Below are positions 42,430-49,894 of a DNA stretch of 64,000 nt, piece after piece. Position numbers and translations under genes: made by a program. Under the pieces are notes generated by a model. It saw only the letters and a program-made list of their open reading frames with translations. It did not search any database and was not told the origin of the DNA. Within the stretch, counting starts at the first letter, position 1. Each line of letters opens with the position of its first letter. Source of the DNA: Flavobacterium sp. (GTDB lineage: Bacteria; Bacteroidota; Bacteroidia; Flavobacteriales; Flavobacteriaceae); contig NZ_JBCNKR010000006.1 in NCBI RefSeq assembly GCF_039595935.1, forward strand, positions 2,762,001 through 2,826,000, in the 5' to 3' direction.

Positions 42430-44076
42430 ATGTATAAATCTGTCTTTTTTACCGTTTTGTTACTTTTAATGTTTACCTCGTGTAAGCAGTATAATGAGTA
42501 TGTTAAATCAGATGTAATCTATGAGACAGATTACGATCATCAGCTGTATAAACCCAGTAAATTTCCAACATCAATATTTAAATATCAGGCAGAAATTGAC
42601 ATACAAAAACTTGAAAATAGTTCAGAATCACTAGGGCTTCAGGTTCATGGTTTTGGTGCTTTTGATGTTTATTGGGATAGCGTTTATGTGGGCAGAAATG
42701 GGCAAATGGCAAAACAAGGAAATCGCGAAGTGCCAGGAACAGAAACGACTTATTACCAAATTCCAAAGAAACTTTCAAATGTTGGAAAACACGTTGTTAC
42801 TTTAATTGGCACACGATTTTACTGTCGGGATTCAGATCGTGAATTTCATTTAAAACTAAAGAGTTATCTCCTGCTTCATAGAGCGCCGCTTATCGTATTA
42901 TCTTTTATGAATTTAATGGCTGGAGCTTATCTCATTGCTGCAGTTTATTATTTCTTTCTCTACATAAACAGCTCAAGAAAAGAATTATCGGTTTTGTTTT
43001 TCGGGATAATCTGCCTGCTTTTCTTCTGTTTATTGATTATGGAATATGTAAAGTATTACGTTGATATTCCGTACAACCATTTTTATACCCGCTTAAAAAT
43101 TATTGGCTGGATGACTTTTGTTATTTCAATACTGGTACCCTGGTATTTTATGCTTCAGTTTCAATTTAAAAGAAAGAAATTGTTTTTGTTTCTTTTGTTT
43201 ATCAGTCTATTAACAATTTATATTGTTTTTTATGGACAGTTTGATCGTTCAGCAGCTTATTTTACACTTACAGCACGGTTTTTCTCTATCGTTATTGCTA
43301 TAGATGCGGCAGTTAGAAAAACAAAAGGCGGACTTATTGTTGCAGCGGGTTTACTGGCGGGTGTCGCCGTAAACTATTTTATGTTTTATGATTTTGGTTT
43401 GTTTATTGCCTTTACAATTCTCGTATTATGCATGCTTTATCTGCATACCATACGAACAAAAGCTATAGAAGAAGCACATAATGCATCATTGCTGTTGTCT
43501 TCGAGATTACAATTAGAATTGATAAAGAAAAATATTCAGCCGCATTTTCTTCGCAATACTTTAACCTCATTAATAGACTGGATTGAAGAATCTCCAAAAG
43601 ATGGTGTGGTTTTTATTCGTGCCCTGGCAGAAGAATTTGATATTATGAATGATATTGCAGAAGACACGCTTATTCCTATCAGGCAAGAAATTGATTTGTG
43701 CCGAAGACATTTAGAAGTAATGTCTTTTCGTAAAGAAATTTGTTATGAATGGAAAGAAGAAGGAATTGATGAAAATGAAACGATTCCGCCCGCAGTTTTT
43801 CATACCATTATTGAAAACGGAATTACACACAGTCTTTCTCCAAAACAAGGCTGTATTGTTTTCTGTTTGAGTTTTACCAGAGAAAAACAATTCAAAGAAT
43901 ATACGTTACTGACTTTAGCGCAAAACCGACAAACAAAAAAGAACGGGCGAGTAGGAACGGGGTTTAAATACATCAAAGCGAGACTAACAGAAAGTTACGG
44001 TACAAATTGGTCTTTCGATTCTCATTCTGTAGAAAAGGGATGGGAAACCACGATTAAAATTTTTGATAAAAAATGA
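42430..44076 (+). CDS. LytS-type sensor histidine kinase with lipoprotein-like start
   Basis: A 548-residue kinase when started at ATG 42430 (MYKSVFFTVLLLLMFTSC, lipobox Cys18). A jelly-roll-like sensor domain (about 25-160) is followed by seven or eight membrane segments (about 165-360), the layout of 7TMR-DISM sensors. The cytoplasmic His_kinase domain carries KKNIQPHFLRNTLTSLIDWI, with the phospho-accepting His in QPHFLRNTL. The ATP-binding domain has FHTIIENGITHSL and GTGFKYIKARL but is short. The stop codon overlaps the start of the LytTR regulator (ATGA), so they form a pair. Confidence 0.85.
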   Translation: MYKSVFFTVLLLLMFTSCKQYNEYVKSDVIYETDYDHQLYKPSKFPTSIFKYQAEIDIQKLENSSESLGLQVHGFGAFDVYWDSVYVGRNGQMAKQGNREVPGTETTYYQIPKKLSNVGKHVVTLIGTRFYCRDSDREFHLKLKSYLLLHRAPLIVLSFMNLMAGAYLIAAVYYFFLYINSSRKELSVLFFGIICLLFFCLLIMEYVKYYVDIPYNHFYTRLKIIGWMTFVISILVPWYFMLQFQFKRKKLFLFLLFISLLTIYIVFYGQFDRSAAYFTLTARFFSIVIAIDAAVRKTKGGLIVAAGLLAGVAVNYFMFYDFGLFIAFTILVLCMLYLHTIRTKAIEEAHNASLLLSSRLQLELIKKNIQPHFLRNTLTSLIDWIEESPKDGVVFIRALAEEFDIMNDIAEDTLIPIRQEIDLCRRHLEVMSFRKEICYEWKEEGIDENETIPPAVFHTIIENGITHSLSPKQGCIVFCLSFTREKQFKEYTLLTLAQNRQTKKNGRVGTGFKYIKARLTESYGTNWSFDSHSVEKGWETTIKIFDKK

Positions 44077-44768
44077 AGATACTCATAATTGAAGATGAAG
44101 CCCGTATTGCAAAAAGAACCGAAAGAATGACACGCGATTTTTTTGATAAAGACGTAGAGATTTTACTTTCTGATTCTCTTGAAAACGGATTAATCACTCT
44201 TGAAAAACATTCTATTGATCTGCTTTTGTTAGACCTAAACCTAAACGGAGAAGACGGATTCGAAATTCTGCAGACTTTTGTTGCAGGACCTTTTCAAACT
44301 ATTATAATTTCGGCATATACAGACAAAGCGATTACAGCATTCAATTACGGAGTGCTCGATTTTGTGCCGAAACCTTTTGATGAAACCCGATTATTTCAGG
44401 CTTTTACGCGTTATACAACATCAGGAAAACAATCTGGCGGTGATGTTCGCTTTTTGGCAGTAAGAAAAGCGAAAACCTTTCGGCTTGTACCCATAAGTGA
44501 AATTTTATACATAAAAGGAGCAGGAATTTATACCGAATTACATCTGATAAATAATAAAATTGAACTACACGATAAATCACTCGAAGCTTTAGAAAAACTC
44601 CTTCCGGAAACTTTCGAACGAATACATAAATCCTATATTCTCTGCTGGGAACAAGCCGATAAAATAGTTGTAGAAGCAGGAGGAAAGTACAGTATGCAGT
44701 TAAAGAATGGTGATTTACTGCCTATTGGACGTTCTAAGTATAAGGAGATAAAACATAAATTTTTATGA
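44073..44768 (+). CDS. LytTR family response regulator
   Basis: A 231-residue regulator. The receiver domain (1-120) has the acidic pair IIEDEA, phospho-accepting Asp54 (LLLLDLNLNGEDG), Thr/Ser switch IISAY and Lys in FVPKPFD. A LytTR DNA-binding domain follows (about 130-231; FRLVPISEILYIKGAGIYTE and FERIHKSYIL). It overlaps the kinase gene by four bases. The divergent TonB-dependent receptor is the closest candidate target. Confidence 0.92.
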   Translation: MKILIIEDEARIAKRTERMTRDFFDKDVEILLSDSLENGLITLEKHSIDLLLLDLNLNGEDGFEILQTFVAGPFQTIIISAYTDKAITAFNYGVLDFVPKPFDETRLFQAFTRYTTSGKQSGGDVRFLAVRKAKTFRLVPISEILYIKGAGIYTELHLINNKIELHDKSLEALEKLLPETFERIHKSYILCWEQADKIVVEAGGKYSMQLKNGDLLPIGRSKYKEIKHKFL

Positions 44769-44971
44769 TAAATAGATAAAAAATAAAAACAAATATTCAG
44801 CTTATTTTACTTCTCATTTTGAAATACCTTCTTCTCATTTTGATAGGTATTAGAATATTTCTTAAATATTGTTTATGTGTTAACTTATTGATAGTTAGTG
44901 GTTTGTTTGGTTTTTAATTCTTTTGGCATATACTTTGGCTTTTAGAACCAAAATCAAAACAAAAAAATCAA

Positions 44972-45118
44972 ATGAAAACAAATAAAACAAGAAGCCGGAA
45001 AATTACAAAACAATATGTATCTGCTAAATCTATAAAGAATAAAGACAGGCTTATCAATGTAATGGTGTTTAGCATTGTCTTTTTTATTGCCATTTTACTG
45101 ATTTCTCAAATTGTATAA
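44972..45118 (+). CDS. Small single-pass membrane protein, 48 aa
   Basis: The frame starts at ATG 44972 (MKTNKTRSRKITKQYVSAKS) and ends at TAA 45116-45118. A strongly basic N-terminus is followed by one membrane segment (NVMVFSIVFFIAILLISQIV, 29-48) at the very C-terminus. The sequence TATACTTTG at about 44931 resembles a -7 element and gives a suitable leader. The positive-inside pattern suggests a tail-anchored protein with its N-terminus in the cytoplasm. Function unknown; it lies 46 bp before the GNAT gene and may be cotranscribed. Confidence 0.55.
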   Translation: MKTNKTRSRKITKQYVSAKSIKNKDRLINVMVFSIVFFIAILLISQIV

Positions 45119-45164
45119 AATCTCCTAAAAAGTTTTATTCATCAACTAATGCCTTCAAACAATT

Positions 45165-45851
45165 ATGAAAATCATAAATCCTATAATTAATCCTGATATA
45201 AACCTCAGTAAAAAAAGTTTCTTTTCGGTTTTGCCTCGAAATAAAGCAGAAGTTTCATCTGTACAAGAAACCGAAACGCCAATTGAGTTTACAATAGAAA
45301 AAGCCCGATCTGTTCATACGTACTGGATCAGGCAAATTTGCGAAGTAACCTTATCATCAGCCATTGCAAGAGGAACCGGCATCTCTAAACGTTCACCTGA
45401 ATTGCTTGAAACTAAAATGAATAGAGGAGAAGCCATAATCGCTTTTGCTTCTGACGGAAGATGGGCTGGTTTTTCTTTTATTTCTTCCTGGGATGACGGA
45501 CGTTTTGTTTCAAATTCGGGGTTAATTGTAGCGCCGGAATTCCGTCATACGGGTCTTGCAAAAAAAATTAAAACCAAAATATTTGAATTGAGTCGTGAAA
45601 AATATCCCAAAGCCAAAATATTCAGTTTAACTTCTGGTCTTGCAGTAATGAAAATGAATCATGAACTGGGATTTGAACCCGTTACCTTTTCAGAATTGCC
45701 TCAGGATGAATTGTTTTGGGAAAGCTGTAAATCATGTGTAAATTGTTCAATACTAATGAGCAAAGAAAGAAAAAATTGTTTGTGCACTGCCATGCTTTAT
45801 GATCCTGAATCACAAAAGGCTATTTCCACACTTAAGACAGCTCCTCATTAG
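45165..45851 (+). CDS. GNAT N-acetyltransferase with C-terminal cysteine cluster
   Basis: A 228-residue protein. The GNAT core (about 45-185) includes EARSVHTYWIRQI-like N-terminal residues (EKARSVHTYWIRQICE), GLIVAPEFRHTGLAKKIKTK (acetyl-CoA loop) and MKMNHELGFEPV. The C-terminus holds CKSCVNCSIL and KNCLCTAMLYDP, five closely spaced Cys that could bind zinc or an iron-sulfur cluster. Similar Cys-tailed GNAT proteins are, as I recall, linked to arginine biosynthesis in Bacteroidota, but no arg genes are adjacent here. Acceptor uncertain. Confidence 0.75.
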   Translation: MKIINPIINPDINLSKKSFFSVLPRNKAEVSSVQETETPIEFTIEKARSVHTYWIRQICEVTLSSAIARGTGISKRSPELLETKMNRGEAIIAFASDGRWAGFSFISSWDDGRFVSNSGLIVAPEFRHTGLAKKIKTKIFELSREKYPKAKIFSLTSGLAVMKMNHELGFEPVTFSELPQDELFWESCKSCVNCSILMSKERKNCLCTAMLYDPESQKAISTLKTAPH

Positions 45852-45880
45852 TATTTATTGAGAGCTATTGGGGGAATTAA

Positions 45881-46023
45881 TTTTAACACATAGAAACATA
45901 GATTTTTTATTTATTTCTAAAAGAGTTTAAAAAGAAACCAGTTTCTAACACATAGCTATGTTTTTTAAAATAAGTGAAACGTCTTTTTAGACTATAAAAT
46001 TCTATGTTTCTATGTGTTTAAAA
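45881..46023. repeat. Inverted repeat, AACACATAGAAACATAGA type
   Basis: TTAACACATAGAAACATAGA (45883-45902) is answered by TCTATGTTTCTATGTGTT (46001-46018). A small internal hairpin ACATAGCTATGT lies near 45950. The element fills the gap between convergent genes and might also act as terminator. Confidence 0.7.
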
Positions 46024-46049
46024 TAATTAAACCGAGCAAATTATTGATA

Positions 46050-47000
46050 TTATTCACGAATAGAAGTTTTATCTTCTAAAGTCATTTTCGCAATTTCATC
46101 TTTACGTTTAAAAGTCACGCCATTATGTTTTTTAATGTATTCTAATAAATCAGATGTCATTTTAACCATTTGCGGAGTACCGCCAATTCGGTCATGAAAA
46201 CTTATCGAAAGTTGTCTGCGTTTAAATTCACTTTCGGCATAAAGCTGATCAAATTCAGCTTTTACCTGATTAAAAAATTGATCTGAAGAAAAGTGTTTTC
46301 CTTCAATCAAAACAATATCATTACAGCGAATAGTATAAGGTACAACTGTAAAGTCTTTTTTATTGACCTGAATAATAAAAGGTTCATCACGGCTTAAATC
46401 GTCGATATGATACGTAAAACCCAATTCCTGAAGGATTTTCAAGGTATTTTCACCACGTCGAAGCCAGTTAGCATTATAACCAACAGCCGTAAAACCCGTA
46501 ACACTTTTTATAGCGTCGACTCCGGCTTTAATGAATTTTTTTTCTTCTTCGTAAGGCATAGCGTATTGCGAACTCCAGTTCATACCGTGAGCAGCCGCTT
46601 CGTGTCCGCGCTGTACAATTTCTTTTGCCAGCTGCGGATTTTGCAAAACTGCAGAACCGACCATGTGCGAAGTAACTTTAATTCCGTGTTTGTCCCAGTT
46701 ATCCAGCATTCTCGGAATTCCTTCTTTATAACCGTATTGATACCAGGTTTCAGCAGGAAAATCATTGTAGCCTTTCTGCATGTTTTGCGGAAACGGACTT
46801 TCAGCATTTTGCGGCTGACCTCCGGCTTCAAACTGCATAGAAACCGAAACCACTAATCGCGAACCATCTAACCATTTATTTTGTGTTTCTAATTCCATTT
46901 TTTCTTTTTTTATCGAATTCGAAAATGTATCAACAGGATTTGCCATCACCGCAGCGCCTGTTAAACCAGCCATTTTTATAAAATCTCTTCTTGTTGTCAT
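46050..47000 (-). CDS. Tat-exported polysaccharide deacetylase family protein
   Basis: A 316-residue protein with a twin-arginine signal (TTRRDFIKMAG, Arg4-Arg5), so it is exported folded. The deacetylase fold is shown by SVSMQFEAGGQPQNAESPFP, HMVGSAVLQNPQLAKEIVQR and GHEAAAHGMNW (His133, His138). It resembles the PuuE/allantoinase branch, in which the first-motif aspartates are changed, and such enzymes may act on amide or acyl bonds rather than chitin. Last gene of the minus-strand hydrolase group, separated from the porin gene by 373 bp of repeats, so it may be its own unit. Confidence 0.82.
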   Translation of the reverse strand: MTTRRDFIKMAGLTGAAVMANPVDTFSNSIKKEKMELETQNKWLDGSRLVVSVSMQFEAGGQPQNAESPFPQNMQKGYNDFPAETWYQYGYKEGIPRMLDNWDKHGIKVTSHMVGSAVLQNPQLAKEIVQRGHEAAAHGMNWSSQYAMPYEEEKKFIKAGVDAIKSVTGFTAVGYNANWLRRGENTLKILQELGFTYHIDDLSRDEPFIIQVNKKDFTVVPYTIRCNDIVLIEGKHFSSDQFFNQVKAEFDQLYAESEFKRRQLSISFHDRIGGTPQMVKMTSDLLEYIKKHNGVTFKRKDEIAKMTLEDKTSIRE

Positions 47001-47034
47001 TTCGTATATTTTTAAACATTTATTAAAATTTTAT

Positions 47035-47163
47035 GAATTGCCTCCAGCTTTAGCTGGATGTCTCCAGTAATAAAAAAGAAAGGCTTTAGCCCAATATGTG
47101 GTTTTGGCTAAAGCCAATTTTTTATTCTGTTTTTTAACCTCCAGCTAAAGCTGAAGGCAATTC
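47035..47163. repeat. Nested inverted-repeat element, family 3
   Basis: Outer arms GAATTGCCTCCAGCTTTAGC (from 47035) and GCTAAAGCTGAAGGCAATTC (to 47163) are complementary with few changes, and each holds a small hairpin (CCAGCTTTAGCTGG). Inner arms GGCTTTAGCC (47082-47091) and GGCTAAAGCC (47106-47115) are perfect complements. It has the same nested layout as families 1 and 2 but no GGTAG motif. Confidence 0.8.
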
Positions 47164-47270
47164 AAAAGGAGATGTTTTTCTTGCGTTTATTTTTGATTAT
47201 CATAAACTTAAAAACAAGAATACATTTCTTTTACATAATCCCAATAACACTTTACGTTGATATTTTTTAG

Positions 47271-47355
47271 TTTCACGCAGATTGGGCAGATTTGAGCAGA
47301 TTAAATATTTTTGATCTGTGTTTATCTGCTTAAATCATTTTAAATCTGCGTGAAA
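47271..47355. repeat. Inverted repeat, TTTCACGCAGATT type
   Basis: TTTCACGCAGATT (47271-47283) pairs with AATCTGCGTGAAA (47343-47355). Internal GCAGATT/AATCTGC-like words are repeated. Related to 2517-2571. Confidence 0.75.
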
Positions 47356-47373
47356 TAATTCTAAAAATTATGC

Positions 47374-48738
47374 TTAAAACTTAATCTGCGCTGTAACTCC
47401 GGTAAAAAACATATTTTTTCCGGTTCCAGCCGCTTTAAGGAAATCTCCGGCTTTAAACCAGGTAGCTTCAACTCTAAAATAGAGATATTGATTTGGCGTG
47501 TAGATAATTTCACTTTCTAATTGTTTTCCAATTTCCTTGGCATCGGTTGCATCGCCCGGATAAATCATAATCGTGTTCGGACCATAAATTCCGTCTTCGC
47601 TGCTGTATCTCCAAAACATATCATAATCAATTTCCCACTCAATATTTTTGGCCAGTTCAAGGCTTATCGAAGGATGAAAATCTACCAAATTTGAAGGTCC
47701 GATAACAGAAGCCAGTCCAAAATAAGCACCTCTTGGAAATAGTGGATTAAAGGTATTTAAATTACTGTCGCCATTGGTTTTATCACCGCTGATTAATTCG
47801 ATTTTAAATCCAAATTCAGGTTTTAAAACCACAGAAGTAAAGCGATAACCTGTATTTAAAGAAACTGTCCATGCTTTAATATCTTTAGAATCAATATTTC
47901 CAAATTGATAAACCGCTTCGGCATCATAACGCCATTCATCGTATTTTCCCCAAATTCGTGTCCCGACAGAATGGCGAAGTTCTTTTCCGCTGGCATCATC
48001 AAAATTGGCATTTGCCCTTTGATAGCCAAGATAATAAAGGTCGATGTTTTTAATTGCCGGAATTTTATTAATCACAAAATAACTTCCCCAAAACTCTCTA
48101 TTTTTATTCGACTCATCATCAAAAATGCCGTCTTGTGCCACCACATAATGACTGTAAAATAAATCGGCCCTATAATTATTAAAGCCAAAAATAGTTTTCA
48201 CGGCATCAAATGACTGACGGTTATTTGGTCCGTCGCGAACGGCAACCAAACGCTGAGAACCGTAACTTAATTCTTGTCTTCCGGCTCTAAAAATCAATTG
48301 TTTATTTTTTTCTGAAAGCAGATTAATGTCAATAAAACCCTGATGCACTTCAAGCGGATCGCTGTCAACCGGACTCGGATCGATTCTGCCGTTTGCATTA
48401 CTGCTTTGTAATTGCACAAATGCCCTGAAATATTTACTGGCATGAAAATCAGCGTGAAGCAGCAAACGGTTTAAAATATAACCGTCGGGATCTTGCGGAT
48501 CGTCGCCCCATTTTTCATTTTTGGCATAGAAATACTGATATCTGATCTCTCCTCCAAAACTCAAATACGTTTTCCCCGAGGAGGAGAGAGGCAGGTATTT
48601 CATGGTTTTATACCAGTTTTTAACCGTATCTTTTTGTAAAACTTCATAATTTTCATCAAAACGCAGAGGCTTAAAATCAGGATAAGACTGCGCGTGAAGC
48701 TGAATACAAATAAGAAATAATAGAATAAATTTTTTCAT
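47374..48738 (-). CDS. Alginate-export-type outer membrane porin
   Basis: A 454-residue protein with a signal peptide (LICIQLHAQ) and an 18-stranded-barrel-like pattern of alternating residues ending in TAQIKF. Segments YLSFGGEIRYQYFYAKNEKW, FRAFVQLQSSNANGR and RAGRQELSYGSQRLVAVRDG match the alginate_exp family (AlgE/OprD-like). The name reflects the family; the compound carried here may be quite different. It starts two bases after the metallo-hydrolase gene, so they are cotranscribed, and it may let the operon's substrate or product through the outer membrane. Confidence 0.83.
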   Translation of the reverse strand: MKKFILLFLICIQLHAQSYPDFKPLRFDENYEVLQKDTVKNWYKTMKYLPLSSSGKTYLSFGGEIRYQYFYAKNEKWGDDPQDPDGYILNRLLLHADFHASKYFRAFVQLQSSNANGRIDPSPVDSDPLEVHQGFIDINLLSEKNKQLIFRAGRQELSYGSQRLVAVRDGPNNRQSFDAVKTIFGFNNYRADLFYSHYVVAQDGIFDDESNKNREFWGSYFVINKIPAIKNIDLYYLGYQRANANFDDASGKELRHSVGTRIWGKYDEWRYDAEAVYQFGNIDSKDIKAWTVSLNTGYRFTSVVLKPEFGFKIELISGDKTNGDSNLNTFNPLFPRGAYFGLASVIGPSNLVDFHPSISLELAKNIEWEIDYDMFWRYSSEDGIYGPNTIMIYPGDATDAKEIGKQLESEIIYTPNQYLYFRVEATWFKAGDFLKAAGTGKNMFFTGVTAQIKF

Positions 48739-48740
48739 GG

Positions 48741-49763
48741 CTATTTGCCTAAACTGTTTTTCTTAATATCGTTGTACGCATTTGGAATGTTGAAATTGTA
48801 ATGAAGCCAGTTAAAAAGTACATAACCTTTGTCAAATTCTTTCATCGTAACAGTGGCTTTAACTTCGTCTAAAGTTTCACCTTTTTTAACGGCTTCTTCA
48901 ACATTTTTCTTCAAAGCATTTACATAATCAATAGTGTATTTAATTCCTGCTTTGTTCGTGATTCGACCATGACCGGGAACCACAACATCATTGTCGCCCA
49001 CCATGTCGTATATTTTTTGAAGATTACGAACTGGTTCCAGAAAATAACCGTCAAAAAGCCACGGAATTGTTGGACTTTCGGCAATAAAGGGATTTCCTGC
49101 CCATAAAACATTTTTGTCTGAATCTTTTAGAAAAACAAACAAATCTGCCGGAGACTGTGCCGTTCCAACATTTATGATTTCTACAATTTTTCCTCCACCC
49201 AAATCCAGTTTTAAACTTTGATTTACGGCAATTGTCAGATCAGCAGGACGATATACACTTTGTTCGATTCCGCGGTCTTTTCCAAAAAGCATGATCATAA
49301 ATTGTTTGATTCCGTCGTAGTTCTTGGCGAGATTTTCTTTGCAGAATTCGTTTTGTATCAGAATTGTTTCCTTTGGAAGTAAATAATTTCCAAAACAATG
49401 ATCGCCGTGATCACTTGTGTTTACAGCATATACAATAGGTTTTGGCGTAACAGAACGAATCAGTTTATACAATTGATCGTATAATCTTTTGCTTAACATC
49501 GTTTCAATCAACAAAACGCCTTTATCGCCCACAATAAATCCCGCTGAAGTAGCCTGCGGAATTCCTTTTGTAGTTTCAGTTTCGGTTGTCGAAGGTGAAA
49601 CCGCATAAACATTGTTCGAAATTTTATGCAGCTTCAAAGTCACTTTATTAGCATCCCAAATCGGTACTTCGGGAGGCATCGGAAATTGTGCATAAATTTT
49701 TTGTGCCGAAAAAAAAGTAGCAAAAAAAAGTATGATAATTACAAGAGAATTATATCTTTTCAT
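48741..49763 (-). CDS. Secreted metallo-beta-lactamase-fold protein with altered metal site
   Basis: A 340-residue exported protein (FFSAQKIYAQ). The fold is clear: VGDKGVLLIETML, NTSDHGDHCFGN, NVGTAQSPADLFVFL, VLWAGNPF, VVPGHGRIT. In the usual HxHxDH motif the first His is Ser117, leaving His119, Asp121 and His122; the next His is Gln203 and the bridging Asp is Asn224; His265 is kept. So two of the three Zn1 ligands are gone while Zn2 ligands remain. It is either a one-metal enzyme or has a changed activity. It lies in the operon with porin and amidohydrolase. Confidence 0.8.
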   Translation of the reverse strand: MKRYNSLVIIILFFATFFSAQKIYAQFPMPPEVPIWDANKVTLKLHKISNNVYAVSPSTTETETTKGIPQATSAGFIVGDKGVLLIETMLSKRLYDQLYKLIRSVTPKPIVYAVNTSDHGDHCFGNYLLPKETILIQNEFCKENLAKNYDGIKQFMIMLFGKDRGIEQSVYRPADLTIAVNQSLKLDLGGGKIVEIINVGTAQSPADLFVFLKDSDKNVLWAGNPFIAESPTIPWLFDGYFLEPVRNLQKIYDMVGDNDVVVPGHGRITNKAGIKYTIDYVNALKKNVEEAVKKGETLDEVKATVTMKEFDKGYVLFNWLHYNFNIPNAYNDIKKNSLGK

Positions 49764-49789
49764 GATTTTATATTTAAGTTTTAAAAAAA

Positions 49790-49890
49790 TTGAGCCACAG
49801 ATTATGAGGATTAAAAGGATTTTCGCAAATGAGATAAAAAAATCTGCTTAAATCTGCCTAAATCAGTGCCATCTGCGTGTAATTCTCATT
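49790..49890. repeat. Decayed CAGATT/AATCTGC repeat
   Basis: CACAGATTATGAGGATTAAA at the left and AAATCTGCTTAAATCTGCCT, then ATCTGCGTGTAATTC at the right, recall 2517-2571 and 47271-47355. Pairing is poor. It fills the 131-bp gap between two genes of the operon. Confidence 0.55.
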
Positions 49891-49894
49891 TTCA

